A DNA stretch of 64,000 nucleotides. Source: Pseudomonas sp. MYb327 (GTDB taxonomy: Bacteria; Pseudomonadota; Gammaproteobacteria; Pseudomonadales; Pseudomonadaceae). How positions within the stretch are numbered: the stretch's first letter is position 1; each line of letters starts with the position of its first letter. Positions 1 through 10,494 of this stretch are shown here, in pieces. The translations under genes and the position numbers were made by a program. The stretch covers positions 510,001 through 574,000 of the forward strand of contig NZ_CP159258.1 of the NCBI RefSeq assembly GCF_040438925.1, given 5' to 3'. Under the pieces are notes generated by a model. That model was not told where the DNA came from. It worked only from the letters and a program-made list of their open reading frames with translations, and ran no database searches.

Positions 1-1899
<1,899 letters not shown>

Positions 1900-2069
1900 A
1901 TAACACCCAAGCAATTTGATCCTCCTCGTTGAAAAGACGAACGAGACCAGATTGCGGTGTGTGAAGACGAAACGAACCGAAAGTTCGACGCTTACAAAAC
2001 ACCGAAAGCTGTCACATACCCAATTTGCTGAAGCGAGGCCATCTGGTCACGACTCAGTACCCGAATTTC

Positions 2070-2185
2070 TTGACGACCATAGAGCATTGGAACCACCTGA
2101 TCCCATCCCGAACTCAGCAGTGAAACGATGCATCGCCGATGGTAGTGTGGGGTTTCCCCATGTGAGAGTAGGTCATCGTCAAGAT
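2070..2185 (+). rRNA. 5S ribosomal RNA
   Basis: A 116-nt gene with the Pseudomonas 5S sequence: the ends TCTTGACGACCATAG and GTAGGTCATCGTCAAGA pair to form helix I, and the internal block CCCATCCCGAACTCAG (loop B/C) is typical. It follows the 23S gene after a ~170-nt spacer that holds no tRNA, giving the ordinary 23S-5S order. A terminator follows immediately. Confidence 0.95.
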
Positions 2186-2194
2186 TAAATTCCG

Positions 2195-2230
2195 AAACCC
2201 CAATTGCGAAAGCAGTTGGGGTTTTGTTTT
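2195..2230 (+). terminator. Rho-independent terminator of the rRNA operon
   Basis: A 13-bp stem (AAACCCCAATTGC / GCAGTTGGGGTTT, one G-T pair) with a GAAA tetraloop, followed by TTGTTTTG. It lies 10 nt after the 5S gene and ends the rRNA transcript. Confidence 0.9.
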
Positions 2231-2531
2231 GTCCGCAGGAAAGTGGATTGAACAACAGCTCTAGATTCCCCCCATCACTTCTCCAGACTTCTCAATACGT
2301 ACGGTGCGAATGCGCGCCTAATGCTTCAAGAGAACGCTATCACCGGCCGATAACCATTTGGTACAGCGATCTTCACTTCTCATAGCTTCCTTTGGCAGTT
2401 GCAGTTTAAGAGAAATCGCTTGATAGCTTATGGCTACTAGCTATCATCTGCGCGCCGGAATAGGCGGGTGTAGCTGATTTTGTTTATTGATTGCCTTCAG
2501 TTCTTCTTCTTAAATTGCCTGGAAATCTTCG
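2231..2531. other. Intergenic region with one inverted repeat
   Basis: About 300 bp between the rRNA terminator and the TPR response regulator. No open frame or RNA gene is recognised. An 8-bp inverted repeat TGATAGCT (2421-2428) / AGCTATCA (2439-2446) with a 10-nt spacer sits about 90 bp before the next start codon and could be an operator or a small hairpin. No convincing sigma-70 promoter was found by eye. Confidence 0.4.
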
Positions 2532-4136
2532 ATGCTGTCGTACCACCAAAAGAGTTTTCTGATCGTCGATGATTTTTCGGATTTCCGTAGTTCGGTAAGG
2601 TCCATGTTGCGGGAGCTGGGCGTAAAGGATGTGGATACCGCGGACACGGGCGAACAGGCGCTGAAAATGTGTTCGCAGAAATCCTACGACTTCATCCTGC
2701 AGGATTTCCATCTGGGCGATGGCAAGAAGAACGGTCAGCAGGTACTCGAAGATTTGATGATCGAGAAACTGATCAGCCACGAAAGTGTATTCGTCATGGT
2801 CACTGCTGAAACCAGTCAGGCGATGGTGCTCAGCGCTCTCGAGCACGAACCGGACGCCTACCTGACCAAGCCTTTCAATCGTTCCGGTCTGGCTCAGCGC
2901 CTGGAACGTCTGGTGCAGCGCAAGACCTTGCTCAAACCAATACTGCAGGCGCTTGACCGGGGCAAACCTGTTGAAGTGCTTAATGCCTGCATTGCACTGT
3001 GCAAGCAAGATATCCGCTATTCGCCGTTGTGCCTGCGTTATCGAGCAGATGCCCTGCGTGACCTTAATCAAAATGAAGCTTTAGAACGCCTATACGACAG
3101 CATCATTGCCGATCGGCCTCTACCGTGGGCATTTGCCGGACTTGGCCAGTTGCTATTCAAGCGTGGTCAAGTCAGTCAGGCCAAGGGGATCTATGAAAAA
3201 GCCCTGAAAGTATTTCCGCTGATGCCGGCGCTCTATGACGGCATGGCTGATGTGCTGGTCGCCGAAGGGGACACAAAGGCTGCCCAAAGTGTATTGGAGG
3301 AAGCTATTCGTCTTTCGCCACTGGCCGTGCGTCGGCAAGCGTTGCTGGGTAAATTGGCGATGACCAACGAGGATTTTGACACAGCTTCGAAAGCCTACCG
3401 TCAGGCAGTGTCGCAAGGTGCTCAGTCACGGTTCAAGGACGCAGAAAGCAACCTCGGGCTGGCCCACGCCTTGATCAGCAAGGGGAGCGAAAGAGGTCTG
3501 GATAACCGGACTCGACTCGAAATCAATACGACACTGAGCGCAGTAGCCAAGGAAAACCCCACTGATCCTGGTCTGCAAATTCGAGCGCGGCTGATGAAAG
3601 CCACCAGTCTGTTGCTTAACGACGGCGAAACAGCCGAAAAACTCACCGAGCAAGCCATGATGCGTCTCGACGGCATGGAACAGTTCATGAGTGCAGAAGC
3701 GGCGCTATTGGTTGCCAAGCAACTGCAAATGCTCGGCAAGTCGGAGGCGGGCGCCTCGATGCTTAAGAACTGTGCAGAAATCTATGGTGACGATCCGGCG
3801 GTCATGAAAGACATCGCCAAGCTTACCGATGATCCAACGATTCTCAAATCGAGCAATGCTGCTGCTGACCTCAACCGTCAAGGTGTTCGGGTGTACAAGA
3901 CCGGTAACCTCGTTGAGGCGCGGGATGTGTTCCGCAAAGCCCTGGCGTTGCAGCCGAAGAACATCAGTATCGCGTTGAACATGGCGCAGGCACTCTTGCA
4001 TGGCACCGATACCAGTGTGCAATCGCCCGAGCTCGAAGAATGCAGAACGTGCCTGAAAATGGTCGGAATGATGCCTGACACCGACGCACGATATTCGCGT
4101 TATCAAAAACTTAAGAGCAAGGCGTTCGGCGAATGA
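2532..4136 (+). CDS. Response regulator with C-terminal TPR repeats
   Basis: A 534-residue cytoplasmic protein. Residues about 8-130 form a CheY-like receiver: acidic pocket in FLIVDDFSDFR, phospho-acceptor Asp in FILQDFHLGDG, the Thr in MVTAET and the Lys in YLTKPFN. From about residue 150 to the end it is helical with TPR-like repeats (for example AFAGLGQLLFKRGQVSQAKGI and a final repeat near LNRQGVRVYKTGNLVEAR). There is no DNA-binding domain, so output is probably by protein-protein contact through the TPR region. The stop overlaps the start of the following histidine kinase by 4 nt, which makes the kinase its likely partner. Receiver-TPR proteins of this size are conserved in Pseudomonas, but I know no assigned function. 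Confidence 0.85.
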   Translation: MLSYHQKSFLIVDDFSDFRSSVRSMLRELGVKDVDTADTGEQALKMCSQKSYDFILQDFHLGDGKKNGQQVLEDLMIEKLISHESVFVMVTAETSQAMVLSALEHEPDAYLTKPFNRSGLAQRLERLVQRKTLLKPILQALDRGKPVEVLNACIALCKQDIRYSPLCLRYRADALRDLNQNEALERLYDSIIADRPLPWAFAGLGQLLFKRGQVSQAKGIYEKALKVFPLMPALYDGMADVLVAEGDTKAAQSVLEEAIRLSPLAVRRQALLGKLAMTNEDFDTASKAYRQAVSQGAQSRFKDAESNLGLAHALISKGSERGLDNRTRLEINTTLSAVAKENPTDPGLQIRARLMKATSLLLNDGETAEKLTEQAMMRLDGMEQFMSAEAALLVAKQLQMLGKSEAGASMLKNCAEIYGDDPAVMKDIAKLTDDPTILKSSNAAADLNRQGVRVYKTGNLVEARDVFRKALALQPKNISIALNMAQALLHGTDTSVQSPELEECRTCLKMVGMMPDTDARYSRYQKLKSKAFGE

Positions 4137-4825
4137 ATGACCACCAACCGGCACTGGATTTCTCAACGGTGATTGCTTCCACCGTACACGACATGAAGAA
4201 TTCTTTGGCCATGCTCATGCAGGCCCATAGCCAATGGTTGGCGAGCCTGCCAACTCCTGCGCGCGCCACCCCGGAGCAAGGCGTAATCGAGTACGAGTTC
4301 GCTCACTTAAACGGAATGTTGGTGCAGTTGCTGGGCCTTTACAAGCTGGGTGTCAACCAGTTGCCCTTGCAGCCGGCCTACCATGAACTCGATGATTTCA
4401 TCGAAGCACAATTGGCGTGTCATCAGGATGTCTTCGCCAGCCGCGATATTGCCGCGACCTATGAAGTCGATCCGCTGAGTCCGCTGGGGTTCTTCGATCG
4501 TGAGTTAGTCGCTTCGGTGCTGGCCAATAGCATCAACAATGCCATTCGTTTTGCGCGTCATGCGGTGTTGATTAGCGTCAGTGATGAGGCCGGGCAACTG
4601 GTGATGACCATCAACGACGATGGCGAAGGATATCCACCCGAGATGATCGAGCGTCAGGCCGAATACGTGCAAGGCATCAATCAAAGCAGCGGCAGTACGG
4701 GGTTGGGTCTGTATTTTGCGGGGCGGATTGCGGCGTTGCATCAGCGTAATGGTGTCGGCGGGCGCACCGAAATCAGCAACGGCGGACCGTTGGGAGGCGG
4801 CGTCTTCAGTCTCTACCTGCCCTGA
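4133..4825 (+). CDS. Small soluble sensor histidine kinase
   Basis: A 230-residue kinase without signal peptide or membrane segment. The likely phospho-acceptor is His19 in STVHDMKNSL, an H-box with the unusual HDMKN form instead of HELRT. The catalytic domain shows an N box (NSINNAIRFA), a G1 box (NDDGEGYP) and a G2 box (GSTGLGLYFA). There is no recognisable PAS, GAF or HAMP domain, so the input signal must come from a partner or directly on the dimerisation helices. It overlaps the receiver-TPR gene by 4 nt (ATGA), indicating translational coupling. The substrate is presumably that receiver; this is an inference from position. Confidence 0.85.
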   Translation: MNDHQPALDFSTVIASTVHDMKNSLAMLMQAHSQWLASLPTPARATPEQGVIEYEFAHLNGMLVQLLGLYKLGVNQLPLQPAYHELDDFIEAQLACHQDVFASRDIAATYEVDPLSPLGFFDRELVASVLANSINNAIRFARHAVLISVSDEAGQLVMTINDDGEGYPPEMIERQAEYVQGINQSSGSTGLGLYFAGRIAALHQRNGVGGRTEISNGGPLGGGVFSLYLP

Positions 4826-4838
4826 AAAATCCAACCCA

Positions 4839-4867
4839 AAAGATCGCAGCCTTTGGCGGCTCCCACA
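4839..4867. repeat. REP-like intergenic repeat (AAGATCGCAGCC family)
   Basis: The segment beginning AAGATCGCAGCCTTTGGCGG and ending CTCCCACA matches a second family of short repeats that I know to be scattered between genes in P. fluorescens-group genomes. It lies just after the kinase stop codon and holds a GC-rich hairpin. Confidence 0.5.
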
Positions 4868-4959
4868 TTTTGTTTGCAGCCTGCTTGATATTCTGAACAG
4901 GCGGAGCCTATTTTGTACGGGTCGCCGTTCGCGGCCCGAACAACAACAAGGATTGCGTC

Positions 4960-6303
4960 ATGACAACCGATGGCCTGAGTTCACTCGCTCAGCGATTGAC
5001 GGGCATTGATGAGATTGAATGTGTCACGCCGGACTTGAATGGCGTACCTCGGGGCAAGGTGATGACCGCCGAAGGTTTCCTTGAGGGGCGGCGTCTGCAG
5101 ATGGCGCGGGGTGTGCTGCTGCAATGCATCATGGGCGGATACCCGCCGGCGCGTTTCTACGGTAGCGATGATGGCGACCTGGCGCTCGTTCCAGACCCTG
5201 CGCAGATCCACCGCTTGCCCTGGAGCAAGAAACCGCGCGCATTCGCCATTTGCGATGCGGATGAGTTGAGCGGTGCAAGCTCCAGCCTCTCTACTCGCGG
5301 CCAGCTCAAATCAGTCATCGCACGGTACGCGGCCCTTGGCTTGGCGCCAGTAGTGGCGACTGAAGTGGAGTTCTTCGTCTTCGCCCCCAACACCGACCCG
5401 ACCCAACCCTTCCAGCCCCCATTGGGCCTCGATGGCCGTCGCGAAGAGGGGCATTCGGCGTTCAGTGTCAGTTCCAATAACGGTTTGCGGCCCTTTTTCA
5501 GTGAGGTCTATGAAGCCATGGCTGCACTGGGCGTGCCTCGCGATACCTTTATGCACGAAATGGGTGTCAGTCAGTTCGAGATCAACTTGCTGCACGGCGA
5601 TCCGCTGCTGCTGGCCGACCAGACATTTCTGTTCAAACATTTGCTGAAAGAAATTGCGCTCAAGCATGGACTGATCGTCGTTTGCATGGCCAAGCCTTTG
5701 GCGCATACGCCTGGCAGTTCGATGCATATTCATCAGAGCATCGTCGATATTGGCTCCGGGCAAAATGTATTTAGCGACGAAGCCGGTCAAGCGACGGCAA
5801 CCTTCCGTCATTTCATAGCCGGCCAGCAGGCCGCGATGGCGGACTTCACTGCGTTGTTTGCGCCGAACGTGAACTCGTATCAGCGCTTGTGCCACCCCTT
5901 CGCATCACCGAATAATGCCTGCTGGTCCCACGACAACCGTGCAGCAGGGTTGCGCATTCCCGCCAGCGCACCGGTCGCTCGTCGGGTCGAAAATCGGTTG
6001 CCGGGTGCTGATGCCAATCCGTATCTGGCAATCGCGGCGAGTCTGGCCGCAGGGTTGCATGGCATTGAGCACCGACTGGAGCCGAGCGAGCCGATTCAGG
6101 GTGAATTCGCAGTGCCGGACAATCTTTCGTTACCCTGTACCTTGCATGCCGCACTTGAGCGTCTGAAACGTAGCCAATTGGCGAAGGAACTGTTTGGCAA
6201 GGAGTTCATCGAAGGCTACATCGCTTCGAAGGCCATGGAGTTGACCAGTTTCTATGATGAAATTACTCCCTGGGAACGGCGTGTTCTAGCAGCCCAGGCC
6301 TGA
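4960..6303 (+). CDS. Glutamine synthetase family protein (gamma-glutamylpolyamine synthetase-like)
   Basis: A 447-residue enzyme of the GlnA/PuuA/PauA superfamily. The ATP-grasp-like active site is seen as VVATEVEFFVF (metal-binding Glu), HEMGVSQFEINL, the nucleotide-loop sequence GSSMHIHQS (in place of GSGMHCHLS of true GlnA), and the C-terminal NRLPGADANPYLAIAASLA. The N-terminal beta-grasp is present (VTPDLNGVPRGKVM). The protein is shorter than the ~469-residue nitrogen-assimilating GlnA and lacks its adenylylation segment, which suggests a glutamate ligase acting on an amine such as putrescine rather than ammonia. The start has an upstream AACAAGGA. The next gene, an MFS carrier, follows 70 nt later. 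The exact amine substrate cannot be told from sequence. Confidence 0.88.
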   Translation: MTTDGLSSLAQRLTGIDEIECVTPDLNGVPRGKVMTAEGFLEGRRLQMARGVLLQCIMGGYPPARFYGSDDGDLALVPDPAQIHRLPWSKKPRAFAICDADELSGASSSLSTRGQLKSVIARYAALGLAPVVATEVEFFVFAPNTDPTQPFQPPLGLDGRREEGHSAFSVSSNNGLRPFFSEVYEAMAALGVPRDTFMHEMGVSQFEINLLHGDPLLLADQTFLFKHLLKEIALKHGLIVVCMAKPLAHTPGSSMHIHQSIVDIGSGQNVFSDEAGQATATFRHFIAGQQAAMADFTALFAPNVNSYQRLCHPFASPNNACWSHDNRAAGLRIPASAPVARRVENRLPGADANPYLAIAASLAAGLHGIEHRLEPSEPIQGEFAVPDNLSLPCTLHAALERLKRSQLAKELFGKEFIEGYIASKAMELTSFYDEITPWERRVLAAQA

Positions 6304-6373
6304 CGCACCATCTATACCGGGCTATCTTTTCGGATAGTCCGATTCTTACTGCAAGGAGCCGCTCGGAACGCCG

Positions 6374-7744
6374 ATGCGCCAAATCTGGAAACCTTTTCGA
6401 GCGCTATATTTTGCCTCGCTGATGATGTTGATCGGCTCCGGCTTGCTGAGTACCTACCTGGGCTTGCGCCTGGCGGCTGATCATGTCGACAGTTTGTGGG
6501 TCGGTGCGTTGATGGCAGCCAACTATTTCGGCCTGGTGTTGGGTGGAAAGATCGGCCATCGCCTGATTGCCCGCGTGGGGCATATACGGGCCTATTCTGC
6601 CTGCGCCGGGATTGTCGGCGCGGCGGTACTCGGCCATGGGCTGGTGGACTGGTTGCCGGCCTGGCTATTTCTGCGGGTTATCGTCGGCCTCGGCATGATG
6701 TGTCAGTACATGGTCATCGAGAGCTGGCTCAATGAACAAGCCGAAGCCTCGCAACGCGGCACGGTGTTCAGCGGCTACATGATCGCCTCGTACCTCGGCT
6801 TGGTGCTGGGTCAGTTGATTCTGGTCATGCATCCGGGGCTGGGCCTGGAATTGTTGATGCTGGTCGCGCTGTGCTTTGCGCTGTGTCTGGTGCCTGTCGC
6901 GTTAACCCGCCGCATTCACCCGGCGCCGTTGCACCCGGCGCCAATGGAGCCGCGGTTCTTCATCAAGCGCGTGCCGCAGTCGTTGAGCACTGTGCTGGGC
7001 GCGGGTCTGATCATCGGTTCGTTCTACGGTCTGGCACCGTTGTATGCCTCGCAGCAAGGGCTGTCCACAGAGCAGGTCGGCTTGTTCATGGGTAGCTGCA
7101 TTTTTGCGGGACTGCTGGTGCAGTGGCCGTTGGGCTGGCTGTCCGACCGTTATGATCGGGCGCTGTTGATCCGCTGTTTTGCGCTGATACTGGCCCTTGC
7201 CGCGTTGCCATTGGCGATCTTGAAGCAAGTGCCGCTGGAAGTGTTGTTCATCGCCGGGTTCCTTTGCTCGCTGGTGAAGTTCTGCCTCTATCCGCTGGCC
7301 GTGGCGTTCTCCAATGACCACGTCGAAGCTGATCGCCGGGTGTCACTGACAGCGATGTTGCTAGTGACCTATGGCGTAGGTGCCAGTATCGGGCCGCTGG
7401 CTGCTGGCGTGCTGATGAAGTTGTTCGGCAGCCAGATGCTCTATGCATTTTTCAGCTTCTTCGCTTTGGTGCTGGTGTGGCGTATTCGCCCGAAAGCGGT
7501 GACCAATTTGCATCAGGTGGACGATGCGCCGCTGCATCACGTGGCCATGCCGGACAGTATGTCGAGCTCGCCGCTGGTGGCATGCCTTGATCCACGGGTC
7601 GATGAGCAGGTGGTACAGGATCAGATGCAGAATCCGGTCAGTCCGGAGTCGACTCCTGAGCCGGAAGCCGAGCCTGAAACCGATCCTCAACCAAAAGACC
7701 CTGACGGTGGTCGCGAGCAAAGCTTCACTGAAGCCCGGCCTTAA
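6374..7744 (+). CDS. MFS transporter (YcaD-like) with long acidic C-terminal tail
   Basis: A 456-residue inner-membrane carrier with about 12 hydrophobic segments in two groups. Family marks include the loop 2-3 sequence GGKIGHRLIARVGHIR and, in the second half, the related GWLSDRYDRALLIR. The N-terminus MRQIWKPFRALYFASLMMLIG and the overall pattern are like YcaD-type major facilitators. The last 65 residues or so form a hydrophilic tail rich in Pro, Glu and Asp (PESTPEPEAEPETDPQPKDP), which is not usual for the family and is probably disordered in the cytoplasm. It sits downstream of the glutamine-synthetase-like gene, and the two may be co-transcribed. The transported compound is unknown. 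Confidence 0.85.
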   Translation: MRQIWKPFRALYFASLMMLIGSGLLSTYLGLRLAADHVDSLWVGALMAANYFGLVLGGKIGHRLIARVGHIRAYSACAGIVGAAVLGHGLVDWLPAWLFLRVIVGLGMMCQYMVIESWLNEQAEASQRGTVFSGYMIASYLGLVLGQLILVMHPGLGLELLMLVALCFALCLVPVALTRRIHPAPLHPAPMEPRFFIKRVPQSLSTVLGAGLIIGSFYGLAPLYASQQGLSTEQVGLFMGSCIFAGLLVQWPLGWLSDRYDRALLIRCFALILALAALPLAILKQVPLEVLFIAGFLCSLVKFCLYPLAVAFSNDHVEADRRVSLTAMLLVTYGVGASIGPLAAGVLMKLFGSQMLYAFFSFFALVLVWRIRPKAVTNLHQVDDAPLHHVAMPDSMSSSPLVACLDPRVDEQVVQDQMQNPVSPESTPEPEAEPETDPQPKDPDGGREQSFTEARP

Positions 7745-7757
7745 ATCCGGGCATAAA

Positions 7758-7794
7758 AAACGGGCAGTCACCGCAAGGGACTGCCCGTTTTTTT
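7758..7794 (+). terminator. Rho-independent terminator after the MFS gene
   Basis: A 12-bp stem AAACGGGCAGTC / GACTGCCCGTTT with a 9-nt loop and a following run of T. It lies between convergent genes (MFS on +, flgZ on -) and can work in both directions. Confidence 0.85.
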
Positions 7795-7803
7795 GCCGTT
7801 GTA

Positions 7804-8550
7804 TCAGAGATCGTCTTTGTCGAAGCGCCGTGCTTCGCGTTGCAACTGATAGACGAATCGCTCGACCTGGCGCTGAACCAGCCCGCTCATGTTGTGGAAG
7901 CGGACACCGGCAAAGGTGGTGGAGATTTTTTCTTCAAAGTGCAGATAACGCAGTTCGACCGGCGCCGTCATGTTGCCGAAAGGCAGGGCGGCCATGAAGC
8001 GGTCGTAAACCTGGCCCAGCTGCAGACTGCCTGTGATATCACCGTCGAAACGCAATTTGCAGCCGGTGGCGGAAATATCCAACAGCTTGCCACTGATAGG
8101 CGCCTTGAGCTTTTCGCCATCCAGATCGACGTTAACCAGTTGCGCCAATTTCAACGCAGCGCGGAACGCATTGCGACGTTGGTGGTAGACCACCTCGTCG
8201 GGCAGGGTGCCGCGGTAGCAGCGAGTACCACTGGATTCATCGACGGTCAGCGGGCCGTTGCTTTCCCAGGCGATTCGTACGCCTTCGTGGAAGCCTTCGA
8301 TCTTGAACGGTTCGCCGGCCATCAAGTAGCGTTCGCCGTCACGCGGAATCATTTCGTCCAGGGCAATCATGTTGCTGTCACGGTCAACAGCCACAAGATA
8401 GGTCTGGAAGCGCTGGCTACGCTCGTGGAAGGTGATGATTAGCGGGTCATGACTTTCGTGTAACTGGCGCAGGTTGCTGGAGATTTCCAGAGGCGTGCTG
8501 AGCACCTTGGGTGGCTGCGGAGAATCTTCCGCACTTAAGGCATTGGACAC
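7804..8550 (-). CDS. flgZ: Flagellar brake protein FlgZ (YcgR-type, PilZ domain)
   Basis: A 248-residue c-di-GMP effector that slows or stops the flagellar motor. The N-terminal YcgR-like domain covers about residues 20-120. The C-terminal PilZ domain carries both ligand motifs: RNAFR at 126-130 (RxxxR) and DISATG at 158-163 (D/NxSxxG), so c-di-GMP binding is expected to be intact. The start is GTG (SD GGAG 11 nt upstream). It lies directly downstream of flgN and flgM on the same strand, the usual Pseudomonas order, and links motility to the c-di-GMP pool. Confidence 0.93.
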   Translation of the reverse strand: MSNALSAEDSPQPPKVLSTPLEISSNLRQLHESHDPLIITFHERSQRFQTYLVAVDRDSNMIALDEMIPRDGERYLMAGEPFKIEGFHEGVRIAWESNGPLTVDESSGTRCYRGTLPDEVVYHQRRNAFRAALKLAQLVNVDLDGEKLKAPISGKLLDISATGCKLRFDGDITGSLQLGQVYDRFMAALPFGNMTAPVELRYLHFEEKISTTFAGVRFHNMSGLVQRQVERFVYQLQREARRFDKDDL

Positions 8551-8642
8551 GGTTAATCAATCTCCAGACAAAATTTGACTACGGCGAGCCAGCATATTGC
8601 CAGCATGTCTCGCGTCTTGATAGAGGGGGGGCATCAACCGGC

Positions 8643-9110
8643 TTAAGCCTGACTGAGCGGGCGCGGCTTTACAAGTTTGGAGAATGATCCGCTGGCATCG
8701 TAGAGCGCAGGAGGTTCACCGCCGGTGAGTATCTTCAGCTGGGTAGCCGTGGCGGCTTGCTGCACCAGGATTGACTGGCCGTTGCTGGCGTTGGTGGTCT
8801 GACACTGGGCCAGGAGGTCGGTCAGCACATCGCTTTGCGCCAGCAACGTCTCGCCAATGCTCGACTGGCTTGCCAGTTGCTCCAGGCCGCTGCGGTTGGT
8901 CGGCAGGTTGAGGCTGGCAAGGATTTCACTGCGCTTGCGGCCATGCTGTTCGAGCAGAATGATCAGCGCCTGTTTCTGCGCGAGAACGTCTTCAAGCAGA
9001 GGCATGTCACGACCATGCAGCGCGAGGGACTCGGTCTGCAGCAGCTCCAGCAAGTGTTGCGCTGGAGCGAAGTCGTCGGTGATCAATTGCAGTAAATTAG
9101 TGTCGTGCAT
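8643..9110 (-). CDS. flgN: Flagellar export chaperone FlgN
   Basis: A 155-residue, mostly helical cytoplasmic protein. In the family it is the chaperone for the hook-filament junction proteins FlgK and FlgL before export. The N-terminal segment with heptad-like Leu spacing (NLLQLITDDFAPAQHLLELLQ) and the Lys/Gln-rich second helix are typical of FlgN. It lies 48 nt after flgM and 92 nt before flgZ, all on the minus strand, so the three are probably one transcript from the sigma-28 promoter upstream of flgM. Confidence 0.9.
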   Translation of the reverse strand: MHDTNLLQLITDDFAPAQHLLELLQTESLALHGRDMPLLEDVLAQKQALIILLEQHGRKRSEILASLNLPTNRSGLEQLASQSSIGETLLAQSDVLTDLLAQCQTTNASNGQSILVQQAATATQLKILTGGEPPALYDASGSFSKLVKPRPLSQA

Positions 9111-9158
9111 GGCTGGCCTTGGGTTTTAAGCGTCCAAAAGCCTGGCGCCGGCCGTGGC

Positions 9159-9485
9159 CTAGCGCTGGGCTTCGAAGTTGAGCAGTTTGCTGGCTACACG
9201 GTTGCTGTCGACTTTATAGCTGCCATCGGCAATCGCTGCTTTCAATTCGGCCACGCGGGCGTTATCGACGACAGGCTGATCGCGCAGCGTATCAGTGACC
9301 TTTTGCAACTGTTGAGCCTCATTGCTGAGATGTACCGATTCCCCGCTTTTGACGGTACCAGCCTGTTCGGCCGGGGTATTCAGCGGCGCGGGTTTGCCGG
9401 ATTCGGCAGTGTCCTTGGTGGCGCTGGTACGTGTACTGCCTGTAAGTGACGAGGAGCTGTTCAAACGGCTGAAATCAATGACCAT
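9159..9485 (-). CDS. flgM: Anti-sigma-28 factor FlgM
   Basis: A 108-residue inhibitor of FliA that is secreted once the hook is finished. The N-terminus MVIDFSRLN is the usual FlgM start, and the C-terminal region ([26 protein letters not shown]) is the FliA-binding helix. A longer frame extends 23 codons upstream to 9554, but the ATG at 9485 is preferred: it has AGAGG about 9 nt upstream, and the extra codons overlap the sigma-28 promoter. The middle of the protein is Ser/Thr/Ala-rich and probably disordered. Confidence 0.92.
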   Translation of the reverse strand: MVIDFSRLNSSSSLTGSTRTSATKDTAESGKPAPLNTPAEQAGTVKSGESVHLSNEAQQLQKVTDTLRDQPVVDNARVAELKAAIADGSYKVDSNRVASKLLNFEAQR

Positions 9486-9520
9486 GATAAAAACCTCTGG
9501 GAATTTGGACGCTTGCCATG

Positions 9521-9547
9521 TTTTCGGCCCTTCCCTGAAAAACTTTA
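9521..9547 (-). promoter_or_regulatory. Sigma-28 (FliA) promoter of flgM
   Basis: On the minus strand TAAAGTTT, 11 nt, GCCGAAAA matches the Pseudomonas FliA consensus (TAAAGTTT-N11-GCCGATAA) in all but one position. It lies about 35 nt upstream of the flgM ATG, with the right orientation. FliA control of its own inhibitor is known in the genus. Confidence 0.8.
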
Positions 9548-9649
9548 GGCTCATTTATCAATGAGCGTGCGCGCGTCAGCGTTTGCACGGCATGGGACAC
9601 AGTTTAGGGAACAGCCTCGGTCAGCGCCACAGCTTCACCAAAAGAGACC

Positions 9650-10411
9650 CTACATGGACACTTCCACCTGGCCCGGCGCGGTAACTTGCGCCTTGATGAC
9701 CCGCTTGGAGTTGAGGTTTTTGACCCGGATCTGTTCGCTCATGCCGCCGTTGGCCAGCGCTTCGCCCGGCATACGCACGCTGAGCGTACCACTGCGGGCG
9801 GTGATCACTACCTGATCCCCCTTGCGGATCACTTCCGCCTGTTCGAGATTGACCAGGGTAATCACCTGATCGGCGACCATTGGTCGGGTAATTCTTTGCC
9901 CGATCGCCTGATCCACGGAGGTCAGGTAGCCCTGGCTGATCAGGCTGATATCGCGCTCACGCAGAACGACATCATCAGGCTCGACGATGCCCGATCGCCG
10001 CAGCGGTCGGGCGGTGGTCACGACATCACGAAACAGGCGCACTTGAGCGGGTACGAAGACCGTCCACGGGGACGTACCCTCACAGCGAACCTTGACTGTC
10101 ACACGCCCCAATGGCTTCGCCGGACTCTCCAGCGTGGCTGTCAATTCCTTGTCGCACATTGGCATGTGCATGCGTGGATCCAGCTGGTTGACCTGGATTT
10201 CATAGCGACCTTCCGTTTGACTGTTGGCCAGATAGTCCTCTACGGTGAATTCAAGAAAGCCTTGGGTGACGCCGATAAGCATGTCAGGCAAGGTAACCGC
10301 GTCAGCAAGGGCAGGGCTGCCAGCGTTGAACAGGCACACAGCCGCCAACACGCCGAGGCATTTGCGGTAGGTCGTGGTCAGGCGTCGGGAAAATGTCGGT
10401 TCTGTGTTCAT
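9650..10411 (-). CDS. flgA: Flagellar P-ring assembly chaperone FlgA
   Basis: A 253-residue periplasmic protein that helps FlgI assemble into the P ring. An N-terminal signal peptide is seen (basic RRLTTTYRK, hydrophobic CLGVLAAVCLF, cleavage near ALA-DA, about residue 37). The rest has the SAF-type beta region typical of FlgA (DDVVLRERDISLISQGYL, GQRITRPMVADQVITLVN and the C-terminal RVKNLNSKRVIKAQVTAPGQVEV). It is divergent from cheV with an 84-bp gap. The ATG at 10411 has no Shine-Dalgarno sequence and lies only about 2 nt after the start site predicted from the sigma-54 promoter. Either the transcript is nearly leaderless or another promoter is used. Confidence 0.92.
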   Translation of the reverse strand: MNTEPTFSRRLTTTYRKCLGVLAAVCLFNAGSPALADAVTLPDMLIGVTQGFLEFTVEDYLANSQTEGRYEIQVNQLDPRMHMPMCDKELTATLESPAKPLGRVTVKVRCEGTSPWTVFVPAQVRLFRDVVTTARPLRRSGIVEPDDVVLRERDISLISQGYLTSVDQAIGQRITRPMVADQVITLVNLEQAEVIRKGDQVVITARSGTLSVRMPGEALANGGMSEQIRVKNLNSKRVIKAQVTAPGQVEVSM

Positions 10412-10424
10412 AAAGAGATAAAAA

Positions 10425-10439
10425 GCAAGCGCCGTGCCG
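10425..10439 (-). promoter_or_regulatory. Sigma-54 promoter of flgA
   Basis: The minus strand reads CGGCACGGCGCTTGC, one mismatch from TGGCACG-N4-TTGC, with the -24 GG at 10438-10437 and the -12 GC at 10426-10425. flgA is a FleQ/RpoN-dependent gene in P. aeruginosa, which fits. The predicted start site is about 10413, right next to the annotated ATG. Confidence 0.65.
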
Positions 10440-10494
10440 TTTAGTGATGAATGTGCGTCGCAACAACACTTAGCGTTGGTGTAGGAGTCTGGGC

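Noticed and set aside
1916..2255. Two 87-90 residue frames near the 5S gene
   Set aside because: They cover the 23S-5S spacer and 5S rRNA, not protein-coding sequence.
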